A stretch of 64,000 bases of DNA from Arthrobacter sp. AFG20 (GCF_002892795.1 NZ_PJMC01000004.1:248001-312000); one strand, 5' to 3'. Positions 8,972-17,639 are shown, counted from the stretch's first letter. Program-made: numbers and translations. Notes: generated by a model not told the origin, from the letters alone.

Positions 8972-9008
8972 GGCATGCCCGGCGCGGTGATCCGGCGCCG
9001 GGCATGCC
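8972..9008 (-). terminator. intercistronic 14-bp hairpin between binding protein and permease genes
   Basis: GGCATGCCCGGCGC (8972-8985) pairs perfectly with 8995-9008, with a 9-nt loop. No T-run follows on the minus strand. It sits just after the substrate-binding protein stop and before the permease start. Such hairpins usually act as partial terminators or 3' mRNA stabilisers so that the binding protein is made in excess over the membrane parts. Confidence 0.65.
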
Positions 9009-9036
9009 GGGCTGCCGGGCCTGCGGGGCCCAGCTG

Positions 9037-10716
9037 TTACTTGCGCGGTTCCAAAGTGGTGAGAATCAGCACCGTGGTAGGAGAACGATCGGAAAGTGTG
9101 GCATAAGGGTTGTCCTGCGACGGCCATCCCGTGAAGTGGACGTCCGTGTGGTTGCCCCATTCAGGTCCTGAGAACAGCGGCACCAGCGGGGCGGCGTCGT
9201 TGTATTCTTCCTGGAGCTTGTACGCGACGTCCTTCTGCTTGGCTTCATCGCCGGCGGCAACGAAATCCTGCAGGAGCGCATCGGCTTTGGGGTCACCAAA
9301 GCGGTGGTAGTTGTCGAACGTCTTGGTGCCGACCGGCTTCACTGTGGCGCTGCCCATGGCATTGTTGAAGTACTTGAACGGGCTGGGATCGTTGGCGCTC
9401 CAGACAATGCCGGAGTCAAACGTGCCCTGTTCGTATCCGGCCACCACGGAGGCCCAGTCCGGAGAGTCCACCTTGGCCGTGACTCCCACTGCTTGGAGGT
9501 TCTGTGAGATCACGTTGGCTACGGACAGCCAGTCTGAGGAGCTGGCGCCCACGGAGATCTTGAACTCGAAAGGCGTTCCATCCTTCAAGGTGCGCTTGCC
9601 GTCGGCCCCCTTGGGGTAGCCGGCTTCGTCCAAGACTTTGTTGGCTTCGTCCACGTTGAGCTTGGTCCAGCTGCAGTTGTCCTTGACGGCCGGGTTCTTC
9701 CACTTCTCGTAGTTGCCGGAAAGGCCGGTGCAGTCGGCGGGCTGGGCGTAGCCGCTCATCCCGATTTTGGTCACTTGGTCGCGGTCCACGGCCATGCTGA
9801 GCGCCTTGCGCACCTTTGGGTCGTCAAACGGAGCCTTGGTGGTGTTGAGCTGCCAATTGATCATGGCACCCGTGGGCGGGAACCAGTAGTGGCGGTGCTC
9901 CTTATCTTTAGAGATGAAAGTCTTCTCGATGTTTGGGATGAACTGGGTGGACCAGTCGACATCCCCGTTGACGCTGGCCAGATTGGCTGCGTCATTGCCG
10001 GACATTGCAAGCATCTTGATGCCAGCAATCTTCTGTTTTTCCGGCTGCCAGTAGTTGGGGTTTTTCTTGAGTGCGTAGGACTGAGCCTGGAAGGAATCGA
10101 CCTCCGTGTAAGGTCCTGTTCCCACGGGCGTGGCGTTGGCGTCCTTCGCCGGGTCGGCGATCGCAGACCAGATGTGCTTGGGCAGAATGGGCAGCTGGCC
10201 CACTTCGTAGAGCGCCGGAGACCATGGCTTGTTGAAGGTGAAGGTCACCTTGTTGGTTCCCTCGGCGGTGGCGCCGACGAGGTACTCGTAGCCGCCCTTG
10301 AGCTTCTTCTGGAGCTCGAAGGTGTAGGCGACGTCGTCGGCCACGAGCGGCTTGCCATCGGACCACTTCACGCCGTCGCGCAGGGTGAAGGTGATGGATT
10401 TGCCGTCAGCAGCAGTCTTCCATTCGGTGGCGAGCCACGGCGTCGTGTCTCCCTTGGCCGGGTTGAAGACCAACAGGGGTTCGTAGATCGCCTGGTTGAC
10501 CATGGGATTCACCGCCGGCGCAAAGGGATTGAAGTTGCGGTCGAAGGTGCTCATGTCTTCCCGTGGGATGGTGAGCATGGCGTTCGTGTTGTCCGACGTC
10601 GAGGAGCTTGTGCCTGACTTGTTGACGGTGGCAGCGCAGCCGGTCAGCAGCATTGCGCCTACCGCCAGTCCGGCCGCTGCAATGCGGGCGGACCTCAGGT
10701 ATCGGGGTTGTGTCAT
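9037..10716 (-). CDS. family-5 extracellular substrate-binding lipoprotein (SBP_bac_5)
   Basis: A 559-residue solute-binding protein. The N-terminus is a lipoprotein signal (hydrophobic core, then LLTGC with lipidated Cys27). The SBP_bac_5 body is recognisable from PWLATEWKTAADGKSITFTL and VKWSDGKPLVADDVAYTFEL near residues 90-135, and from PFDDPKVRKALSMAVDRDQV near residue 300. Members of this class bind peptides, nickel or oligosaccharides. The operon context (two GH32 enzymes, LacI regulator) argues for sucrose or fructo-oligosaccharide binding, which is inference. It is the first structural gene after lacI. Confidence 0.93.
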   Translation of the reverse strand: MTQPRYLRSARIAAAGLAVGAMLLTGCAATVNKSGTSSSTSDNTNAMLTIPREDMSTFDRNFNPFAPAVNPMVNQAIYEPLLVFNPAKGDTTPWLATEWKTAADGKSITFTLRDGVKWSDGKPLVADDVAYTFELQKKLKGGYEYLVGATAEGTNKVTFTFNKPWSPALYEVGQLPILPKHIWSAIADPAKDANATPVGTGPYTEVDSFQAQSYALKKNPNYWQPEKQKIAGIKMLAMSGNDAANLASVNGDVDWSTQFIPNIEKTFISKDKEHRHYWFPPTGAMINWQLNTTKAPFDDPKVRKALSMAVDRDQVTKIGMSGYAQPADCTGLSGNYEKWKNPAVKDNCSWTKLNVDEANKVLDEAGYPKGADGKRTLKDGTPFEFKISVGASSSDWLSVANVISQNLQAVGVTAKVDSPDWASVVAGYEQGTFDSGIVWSANDPSPFKYFNNAMGSATVKPVGTKTFDNYHRFGDPKADALLQDFVAAGDEAKQKDVAYKLQEEYNDAAPLVPLFSGPEWGNHTDVHFTGWPSQDNPYATLSDRSPTTVLILTTLEPRK

Positions 10717-10776
10717 GATGGTTGTCTCTTTCCTATCTTCATCAGCAAGGTGAAGGGGTGGGCAAGGGTTGCTCTT

Positions 10777-10791
10777 CGAAACTTGATTTCG
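10777..10791. promoter_or_regulatory. small inverted repeat between lacI-type gene and transporter operon
   Basis: CGAAA-CTTGA-TTTCG is a perfect 5-bp inverted repeat in the 78-base gap between the regulator stop and the binding-protein start. It could be a LacI-family half-site pair or a minor hairpin. It does not resemble the paired sites upstream of the regulator, so the assignment is weak. Confidence 0.25.
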
Positions 10792-10794
10792 CGG

Positions 10795-11865
10795 TCAGAC
10801 CGAAGAGCGTTCTAGCAGCGGACAGTCGACCAGTTGCTGGTCGGCAGTGATCGGCTGTCCTGCTGTAAGAGCGGCGAGCGTCTGGACTCCCAGAGCGCCC
10901 ATTTTTTCGAATGGCAACGCAACCGTGGTCAGCTTTGGCCTGAGGTAGGCCGCAATTAGTTCCTGGTTGTCGAAGCCGATCACGGCGATGTCTCCGGGGA
11001 TGGTCAGTCCCCGTTCCTTGATGGCGTCGTAAGCGCCCATCGCCATGCGGTCATTGAGGCAGAACAGGGCAGTTGGCCTTTGATTTTTTGGATGGCGGTC
11101 CAGGATTTCGCAGGCCGCCTCGTAGCCCCCATCGGCCGTCGCATACCCGGACACCACCAAATCCGGATCCAGTTCCAGCCCGGCGCCGGCGAGTGCTTCG
11201 CGTGCACCCTCCAAACGCCCGACAGCTGCGGGGATGCGCGGGTCTAGATTGATGACTCCGATCCTGCTGTGGCCGGCTTGGAGTAGGCGCTCGACGGCAA
11301 CCCGGCCGCCGGCGCGCTCGTCCGGGACGATCGAGGGCAGCTTCCCGTCCGCGTCGAAACAGTTGATCAGGACCGTGGGCACCTCGTGGGCGCTTTCCGG
11401 AACATGTACGCCGCGGTGGAATGTTGCCGCGTACAAAAGTCCTTCCACTCGTTGTTCCAACAGCTTTTCAACGGCTGCGTCTTCCAGGCCCTGGTTGGGT
11501 CCTACGGCATCGGCCTGGTCGGAAGGCGCGATAAGCAGGAACCGGCGGTCAAGCCAGGCTTGATCCTGGGCGCCCTTGATGATGTCCACCGCAAACGGGG
11601 CCGTCACGATCTCGGTGACGAGTCCATACCAGTCACTGCGCTGGGAAGCCAGTGCGCGTGCTCCGGCATTCGGGCGGTAACCCAATGCCTGCACGGCGTC
11701 GTTGATGCGGATGCGCGTTTCCTCAGAAATGCTGGCGTTTTCGCGGTTGCTCAGCACGAACGAGACCGCCGTACGGGAGACACCGGCGTGCTGGGCGACA
11801 TCACTCATGGTGACACCCCGCTGCCGCGCAGCGGCGGCTTTCTGGGGGGTCGTGGTTTTCGCCAT
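10795..11865 (-). CDS. LacI family transcriptional regulator of the fructan/sucrose locus
   Basis: A 356-residue LacI/GalR regulator. The N-terminal helix-turn-helix and hinge are clear (TMSDVAQHAGVSRTAVSFVL, residues 19-38). The rest is a periplasmic-binding-like effector domain with typical GLVTEIVTAPFAVDIIKGAQ and DIAVIGFDNQEL segments. The ATG is preceded by GGAG at six bases. It lies at the head of the operon and most likely represses it in the absence of a sugar ligand. An 18-bp site in inverted duplicate lies 78-128 bases upstream, suggesting autoregulation. Confidence 0.94.
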   Translation of the reverse strand: MAKTTTPQKAAAARQRGVTMSDVAQHAGVSRTAVSFVLSNRENASISEETRIRINDAVQALGYRPNAGARALASQRSDWYGLVTEIVTAPFAVDIIKGAQDQAWLDRRFLLIAPSDQADAVGPNQGLEDAAVEKLLEQRVEGLLYAATFHRGVHVPESAHEVPTVLINCFDADGKLPSIVPDERAGGRVAVERLLQAGHSRIGVINLDPRIPAAVGRLEGAREALAGAGLELDPDLVVSGYATADGGYEAACEILDRHPKNQRPTALFCLNDRMAMGAYDAIKERGLTIPGDIAVIGFDNQELIAAYLRPKLTTVALPFEKMGALGVQTLAALTAGQPITADQQLVDCPLLERSSV

Positions 11866-11942
11866 TGAATGCTCCGGTGGTCTTCGTTGATCCTGGGTGT
11901 TGTGCCAGGGTTCGCTCTGAGGTGTTCCGCGTTTGCCGTCTC

Positions 11943-11993
11943 AAGTAACGCGAGTTACCTGCAGCATTGTGAGCTAGGTTACCCGCGTTACTT
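11943..11993. promoter_or_regulatory. paired 18-bp inverted operator upstream of lacI-type gene
   Basis: Site 1 is AAGTAACGCGAGTTACCT at 11943-11960. Site 2 at 11976-11993 is, on the other strand, AAGTAACGCGGGTAACCT. They differ at two positions and face each other across 15 bases. Site 1 has palindromic GTAAC/GTTAC arms around a central CG-rich core, the geometry of LacI-family operators. The pair likely binds the regulator encoded downstream. Confidence 0.65.
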
Positions 11994-12371
11994 CGTAGCT
12001 GTCAACGGCTTCCACCGGCATGCCAGGCGGCACGACACACATTGAACTTCCCGATGGCGGCTTAGCTGGCCGCCGATTGGCCCAGTGTGTGCGAAGCGGT
12101 AGGGCTGGCCTTTGCGGACCCAGTCCCGGTCGCGAGGCAGCCGCAGGCGCCGGCACGCCTGGTCCACCCGCAGCAACGGCGGAAAAGCAAGATGATGTCC
12201 CACTAGAGGTTCGAGCGGACGCTAAAGGTATGTGGGGTGGTGCTAAATCAAGTCGTCCTGAATGAAGCCGACATACTCAGGCAAGTGTGCGACACCTGTC
12301 GCGCACTGGAAACTGCACTGGCATTAGGCCAAAGTCAACACAGCGGCGCTTCATGCCAACGGAATACCCAG
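11994..12371. other. no supported gene
   Basis: Short frames exist on both strands but none has a ribosome binding site, recognisable family or consistent codon bias. Nothing else is seen here. Confidence 0.5.
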
Positions 12372-12572
12372 TCAGGTCCTTGCCTTGGCGGGACCAGAGA
12401 GCCGTGCCATCCCGACCAGCTCCGCCAGGTACCCGGCACCGTTGCGCTGCGCGAGGTCGTCCAGGACTTCGCGCATGCGGCCCGTCATTTCACTGGGGCC
12501 TTCTAATTCCTCGGCGGCGATGCGCGTCAGTGTCAGCGTGGCCAGCCGCGGATCGTCGTAGATCAGTCCCAT
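12372..12572 (-). CDS. small hypothetical protein, third gene of SOS-box operon
   Basis: A 66-residue, mostly helical, acidic-to-neutral protein with no recognised family. It starts 25 bases after the stop of the DUF6504-like gene on the same strand and keeps GC-rich third positions, which supports it as a real gene. No strong Shine-Dalgarno is visible. It is probably co-transcribed from the site at 13236-13251. Function unknown. Confidence 0.5.
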   Translation of the reverse strand: MGLIYDDPRLATLTLTRIAAEELEGPSEMTGRMREVLDDLAQRNGAGYLAELVGMARLSGPAKART

Positions 12573-12597
12573 GGGCCCACGCTACGCAAGGGGTGGA

Positions 12598-12912
12598 TCA
12601 GTTGTCAGTGATGGATTCCAGCAGCCACTGCTCCGACAGCGGATCGCGGCGCAGCTCGAAGGTCCGCAGTGCCGACGTTGAGGACCCGAGGCGTACCTGC
12701 ACGCGCCAGTGTTCGATGTGCACGACGTTCCCGGCACCGACCGGTGCGCTGCGCCGGGTCGCCCACCAGGAGTCCCGGTCGAACCAGTGCACCGGTTCCG
12801 CTGCCACGGCCCAGACCCGGCCGTCGTAGCGGACGGCCAGGGGAGTGCCGGTGGCGGTGAACCGGACGTCCACCGGGGCGCCTAGGGTTGTTTCATTCAG
12901 TGTTGCTGTCAC
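12598..12912 (-). CDS. DUF6504-like protein
   Basis: A 104-residue protein starting at GTG (12912). The segment from residue 20 onward (VRFTATGTPLAVRYDGRVW ... VQVRLGSSTSALRTFELRRD ... QWLLESI) has the small beta-rich layout of DUF6504 proteins, which in actinobacteria often sit beside Y-family or DnaE2 mutagenesis genes. Its start overlaps the end of the upstream gene by 20 bases. Together with the SOS-box-like site this suggests a role linked to DNA damage (inference). No catalytic motif is visible. Confidence 0.7.
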   Translation of the reverse strand: MTATLNETTLGAPVDVRFTATGTPLAVRYDGRVWAVAAEPVHWFDRDSWWATRRSAPVGAGNVVHIEHWRVQVRLGSSTSALRTFELRRDPLSEQWLLESITDN

Positions 12913-13225
12913 GGTTGGTCCGCTCTCCCAAGTTTCTGTTCATCATTTCTTCGCGGCGGGTCACCGCGGAGCTCCACACCCATGTCCGGTAGGTCACCGG
13001 CCCGTCCTGCCACGTCACTTCGGCTGCCTTGGGTGTCCAGGCGAACACCTCGCCGTCTACCAGCTCGGCGCAGTTCGGGAACCGGATCCACGCCTTCACC
13101 GGAATCCCGGGGAAGCCGTTCTTGACCGGGAAGTGCTCGAAATCGAGCTCCTCCACCGTCAGCCCGATCGGGCCGGCCCGGCGGGCGTACCGCGCCTGCA
13201 AAGCGCTGGCTTGCTCTGGTCCCAT
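12893..13225 (-). CDS. hypothetical protein, first gene of SOS-box operon
   Basis: A 110-residue soluble protein rich in Trp and aromatic residues (AWIRFPNCAELVDGEVFAW, TYRTWVWSSAV). I do not recognise a named family. The ATG lies about ten bases after an SOS-box-like palindrome, so the mRNA leader is very short. The C-terminus overlaps the next gene. It resembles small proteins seen in actinobacterial genomes beside DUF6504 genes; its role is unknown. Confidence 0.7.
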   Translation of the reverse strand: MGPEQASALQARYARRAGPIGLTVEELDFEHFPVKNGFPGIPVKAWIRFPNCAELVDGEVFAWTPKAAEVTWQDGPVTYRTWVWSSAVTRREEMMNRNLGERTNRDSNTE

Positions 13226-13235
13226 AACACAACCT

Positions 13236-13251
13236 TAGAACATATATTCGA
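13236..13251 (-). promoter_or_regulatory. SOS box (LexA-site-like)
   Basis: On the minus strand the site reads TCGAATATATGTTCTA. It matches the actinobacterial LexA consensus TCGAAC-N4-GTTCGA at 10 of 12 defined positions. It lies directly upstream of the three-gene operon that ends at 12372, so these genes are probably induced by DNA damage. Confidence 0.65.
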
Positions 13252-13293
13252 ATAGACGCGCCAGTAAAAAGCGGCCCTCTGAGCCGCCGCTGT

Positions 13294-13861
13294 TCATTCT
13301 GGGGGAGGGGTACGACAAAGAACGGGTTGCACGCCGATGGGAACAGCGTGAGGTTTGCGGCCGCGTTGCCGGCCGGTGCGCCAGCCCGGCAGCACCTCAT
13401 CCAGCGCCCGTGCCTTGTCGGGTTCGAGGTCGCCGCGGCGTGCCTTTTGGCGCTGGGCGTGCAGCCGGACGCCGAGGTCATGTTCCTCACCGATTACAGC
13501 GGCCGTGTGTGGGGCCGGTCCTGCCCGGCCGTCCGGTACCGCACCAGTGCGGCGAGCCGGTCCTGTCATCTGGCCTCATCCGCCACGGCCCGCGGCGACC
13601 AGTGCCAGTCCGGCAGTGCGGCGAGCCCGTCACGGTGGGGCGGGTGCGAGTGTCCCGGCCGCGGCGTCCCGGCGGCGCCGCTCCAACCAGGACGCCAGCC
13701 TCCGCTCCAAGTGCCACGGACAGGTGATAGCCGACCGTCGCGGCCGGGACCCGGGTAAGCGCGGCGATCCGGGAGCGGGTCAGCCCGCCCCGGTACATCA
13801 GCACCCACTCGGCGTTCGGACCGGCAGTACGCCGCCTAGTTGTCACGGCATGGGCGGTCAA
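13294..13861 (-). pseudogene. helicase-associated-domain protein, broken by frameshifts and a nonsense codon
   Basis: Three minus-strand frames together rebuild one helicase-associated (HA) domain protein of the kind common in Arthrobacter. The N-terminal part (from 13861) reads AEWVLMYRGGLTRSRIAALT and ATVGYHLSVALGAEAG. The next part, in another frame, reads LAALPDWHWSPRAVADEAR and then hits a TGA at 13566 where family members have Trp, after which QDRLAALVRYRTAGQDRPHT continues. A third frame gives LGVRLHAQRQKARRGDLEPD and LDEVLPGWRTG. At least two frameshifts and one stop are needed, so it is a pseudogene. The intact HA proteins are of unknown function. Confidence 0.7.
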
Positions 13862-14248
13862 GGCGAGGATGAGGGCTGCAGCGCCCGCCGCGAAGCCTGC
13901 GGACCGGCCTCAAACCCCTCGGATGCGGGGCCCTGTCTTGCTCGCCGACAGCCAGCAGGCCCGGCCACGGGCTCCGGTTAGATGGGCGGAACGGTCAGCA
14001 ACAGAGGGGCGACGGCTGCCGAGGCGACGGGGCTTTCTTCACAGTGCAAATAGAGGGTTCCCCCAAATTGGGCGGCCAGGACGGGCTTTCCGCAGGCGAG
14101 GCGGATTCTGTCGAGATGTGTGGTGCCCAAGCTCCATCAAGGATGTTTCCAAGATCACCCTGTTAGTCCTTGACCTCAGCGCGACACCACAGCTCGCGCT
14201 TCTGAGGCCCCGGTCTCTGGAGAAAATGCTCAACAGGGGGAGGACGAT
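13862..14248. other. no supported gene; leader of the Ig-repeat gene
   Basis: No credible coding frame. The last bases hold a strong ribosome binding site, GGGGGAGG, seven bases before the ATG at 14249. Confidence 0.5.
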
Positions 14249-17200
14249 ATGTTCCAGAATTTCGATGCCAAACGCGCCACCCGCGCCAAGAGCTCTGGCG
14301 GGCGGGACCCGGCGCCCCGGCCCGGGGCGGCCTCAGGGCTGCGCCGTTGGTTGGCGACCGCAGTGTCCACGACCATGCTGGCGGCTGCGCTGGCACCGCT
14401 GGGCGTTGCCCCGGTGCAGGCGGCAGTGGCGGGAATGGGTGCGGTAGACCCGCAGAATGGCTTTCCCACCTGGTATTCAGACGGCAACGTCAAACTGCAG
14501 CTGTGCTACATGGCTGGTGCCGGGTGCCTCTCCGAGCCCCCGGACGCGGCGAAGCCGGCATCCTATCCGGACAATTTCCCGGAGGAGGCCTTCTGGTTCC
14601 AGGCCAGCGCCACAAGCGGGAACCTGCTCTACGAAGCGGCCCTGGAGGGAGCCCACCTCAACGGAGCCGTCGTCCCGGGGGAGCAGATGGGCTTTGGCAG
14701 GCTCCGCTTCATCGTGGATAACCTCAAAGCCGGGGCATCGTACAAAATCACACACCCTTACGGCGTTAACACCTTCGTTGCCGCCCCGGACAAAAAAGTC
14801 CCCACCCTCGGCCGGATCAAGCAAACCATTGATGCCGGAGTCTGCACTCCCAGCGCCACGACGCCTTGTGACTGGGCGGGGGTCGGCGAAGCTTTCCTCG
14901 GTGACTACAAGGCAGGTACCACAGCGAGCTTCCTCAAACAGGTCGGAGCCGCCCCTGGCACCCTGGGTGACATCAACACGGCCCGCCCGGTAACTGGAGC
15001 CCCGTCCGGGAACAACTTCGTCACCGTGGAAGGACCCGACGCCGGAGGCCCCGGTGTTGACGTCCTGACCGTCAGTACGTTCACGGTGCAGGGCCTGATC
15101 TACGATGGCGCTGATGCCGCTCCGTCCGTTCCCGATCTGACCGCAGCCGGTGACAGCGGCCGGTCCGGCACCGACAACATCACCAACGCCACCACGCCAA
15201 CGTTCACCGGCACCCTTCCGGGCACCGGTCCGGCCGGTACCACCGTGGAGCTGCTCGTGGACGGGGCCGCGGTAGCGTCAGCCGTCTCGGACGGCACTGC
15301 ATACTCCCTCTCGCCCGCGTCCCCCATGGCACCGGGGTCCCACAAGATTCAGACACGCACGCCCAACCCCGCCTACACGCTGGATCCGAACGGAATTCCC
15401 GTCGACCCCGCCGCACCCCAGTACCTGGTCTCATTGGCACTGACCATCACGGTGGATACGACCGCGCCTTCGACGACCGTCTCCGCACCGTTTCCATCAA
15501 ACCCCACACTGGACAGCACACCGACGTTGAACTTCACCCGGGAAGCCGGAGCAACGTCCGAATGCCAGCTGATGCCGAGCAACACCTCGTGGGATCCTAC
15601 CTGCAGCTCCCCCCAAACCTACGATGCCCAGGTCGACGGTAACTACATCTTCAACGTCCGCTCCACCGATGCAGCCGGCAATGTCGGCGCGCCTGCGACA
15701 TATTCGTGGCGCATCGGCCCGGCAGACACGGTGGCGCCCACCGTCACAGGGCGTGCGCCTGCCGACGCCGCCCTGAATGTGAGCACCACAGCCACCGTCA
15801 CAGCCACCCTCAGCGAAGACGTCCAGGGCGTCAGCAACACCACGATGACCCTCCAGGACGCTTCCGGCACCCCGGTAGCGGCCGACGTCTCCCGCAACGG
15901 AGCCACAAATCAGTGGATCCTGGACCCGACAGCGAACCTTGCCGCAGGCACCACGTACACGGTCACGCTCACCGGCGGCCCGGCCGCCATCAGGGACGCC
16001 ACGAATAACCAGCTCACGACCACCAGCTGGACGTTCACCACCGCGCCCCCGCCCGACACCACCGCGCCCACCGCCACATGGACACCATCAACGGCGGCCA
16101 CCAACGTCGGCACCACGGGCAACGTCACCGCCACCTTCAGCGAAGCCGTCCAGGGCGTCAGCGCCGCGACCTTCACCCTGAAGGACGCTGCAGGAACCGC
16201 CATCCCCGCCGCGGTCACCTACGACTCCGCAACCCGCGTGGCAACTCTTGACCCGGCTGCCAGCCTCACGGCCAACAACACCTACACAGCCGCGCTGGCC
16301 GGCGGGGCCTCCGGAATCCGCGACGCCGCCAACAATGCGCTGGTGACATCAACCTGGACCTTCACCACTGCCCCACCGCCCGACACGGCCGCACCCACCC
16401 TGACAACACGGGCACCGGCCCCGGCGGAGACCACCGTCAGCACCACCGCCAACATCACCGCCACGTTCAACGAAGCAGTCCAGAGTGTCAGCGGCACCAC
16501 ATTCACCTTGAAGAACGCCGCCGGAACAGCCGTAGCTGCCGCGGTCACCCGCAACGGAACCACGAACCAGTGGATTCTTGACCCGACCGCGGCCCTGGTC
16601 CCGGACACGAAATACACCGCCGCCCTGACCGGCAGCGCCTCGGCCATCAGGGACGGAGCCAACAACCCGTTGGCAACAACCAGTTGGACCTTCATCACCG
16701 GTCCGGCACCCACCATCACCACCCGCACCCCCGGAACAGGAGCCTTCGCCGCGTCCACCACGGCCAACATCACCGCTACCTTCAGCGAAAACGTGACCGG
16801 TGTCAGCGGCACCACATTCACGCTGAAGAACGCGGCAGGAACGGCAATAGCGGCAGTAGTCTCCTACAACGCCACGACCCGGGTCGCGACCCTTAACCCG
16901 TCAGCCAACCTCGCTGCCGATGCCAAATACACCGCTACCCTGACCGGCGGTACCGCCGCGATCCGCGATACGGCCGGCAACCCGGCTGCAACCTCAAGCT
17001 GGACCTTCACCACCGGTCCAGCCCCCACCATCACCAGCCGCACCGCCGCCTCCGGCGCGACCGGCGTTTCCCGCACGGCAAACATCACCGCCACCTTCAG
17101 TGAAAACGTCGCCGGTCTCAGCGGCACCACGTTCACCCTGAAGAACGGCACCACCTCCATCACCGCGGTCGTGACTTACAACGCCACCACCCGGGTAGCC

Positions 17201-17335
17201 ACGCTCAACCCCTCAGCGACCCTGGCGGCAAGTACCCGGTACACCGCCGCGCTGACCGGCGGGGCCGCAGCAATCCGGGACGCCGGTGGTAACCCACTGG
17301 CCAGCACAACCTGGACCTTCACCACCGGGAGGTAA
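14249..17335 (+). CDS. secreted multi-domain protein with five Big_5/SbsA Ig-like repeats
   Basis: A 1028-residue protein with a Sec signal peptide (Arg-rich start, hydrophobic core to residue 55, cleavage after PVQA at 58). Residues 60-290 form a unique N-terminal domain with paired Cys (LCYMAGAGC; CTPSATTPC). A bacterial Ig-like region follows at 290-490 (TVDTTAPSTTVSAPFPSNPT). Then five repeats of about 105-110 residues start near 491, 601, 711, 819 and 924, each with TAPT/TITTRTP, NITATFSE-V-GVSGTTFTLK and the closing SWTFTT. This is the Big_5 (SbsA-like) fold. There is no sorting signal or membrane anchor, so it is released or bound non-covalently to the wall. Strong RBS GGGGGAGG. The surface role is unknown, perhaps adhesion or matrix. 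Confidence 0.92.
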   Translation: MFQNFDAKRATRAKSSGGRDPAPRPGAASGLRRWLATAVSTTMLAAALAPLGVAPVQAAVAGMGAVDPQNGFPTWYSDGNVKLQLCYMAGAGCLSEPPDAAKPASYPDNFPEEAFWFQASATSGNLLYEAALEGAHLNGAVVPGEQMGFGRLRFIVDNLKAGASYKITHPYGVNTFVAAPDKKVPTLGRIKQTIDAGVCTPSATTPCDWAGVGEAFLGDYKAGTTASFLKQVGAAPGTLGDINTARPVTGAPSGNNFVTVEGPDAGGPGVDVLTVSTFTVQGLIYDGADAAPSVPDLTAAGDSGRSGTDNITNATTPTFTGTLPGTGPAGTTVELLVDGAAVASAVSDGTAYSLSPASPMAPGSHKIQTRTPNPAYTLDPNGIPVDPAAPQYLVSLALTITVDTTAPSTTVSAPFPSNPTLDSTPTLNFTREAGATSECQLMPSNTSWDPTCSSPQTYDAQVDGNYIFNVRSTDAAGNVGAPATYSWRIGPADTVAPTVTGRAPADAALNVSTTATVTATLSEDVQGVSNTTMTLQDASGTPVAADVSRNGATNQWILDPTANLAAGTTYTVTLTGGPAAIRDATNNQLTTTSWTFTTAPPPDTTAPTATWTPSTAATNVGTTGNVTATFSEAVQGVSAATFTLKDAAGTAIPAAVTYDSATRVATLDPAASLTANNTYTAALAGGASGIRDAANNALVTSTWTFTTAPPPDTAAPTLTTRAPAPAETTVSTTANITATFNEAVQSVSGTTFTLKNAAGTAVAAAVTRNGTTNQWILDPTAALVPDTKYTAALTGSASAIRDGANNPLATTSWTFITGPAPTITTRTPGTGAFAASTTANITATFSENVTGVSGTTFTLKNAAGTAIAAVVSYNATTRVATLNPSANLAADAKYTATLTGGTAAIRDTAGNPAATSSWTFTTGPAPTITSRTAASGATGVSRTANITATFSENVAGLSGTTFTLKNGTTSITAVVTYNATTRVATLNPSATLAASTRYTAALTGGAAAIRDAGGNPLASTTWTFTTGR

Positions 17336-17364
17336 CGGACGACTGCACGCCTGCAACACAAAGT

Positions 17365-17406
17365 GCCGGGCCCCTGAACATCAACAAGCCGGTTCAGGGG
17401 CCCGGC
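17365..17406 (+). terminator. strong hairpin after Ig-repeat gene
   Basis: A perfect 15-bp stem (17365-17379 with 17392-17406, GC-rich) and a 12-nt loop lie 30 bases after the stop of the secreted repeat protein. It is followed by CCTGTTTA rather than a full T-run. Confidence 0.75.
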
Positions 17407-17639
17407 CCTGTTTACGATGCATTCTGGACCGCATCTCACACTCGGCGAATGTGAGCTTCAGGAGAACACCCCGAAGGCGCCGGAACCGGGAGACGACAGC
17501 GGTGGCCACGGCGGTCATGGCAGTGACGACTGAACCAAGCCACACCACTTGAGTACGCCGCGACCCAAGGTTTCGTCCAGTTCTACGGGCACCCTGTCCA
17601 TCAGAACCTTGCGGCCGCGATTAATGACGCCGACCGAGC

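Noticed and set aside
7708..9171. 487-codon plus-strand frame, His/Gln/Arg-rich
   Set aside because: Antisense to the two permeases and binding protein; such Gln/His-rich frames are typical complements of membrane-protein genes.
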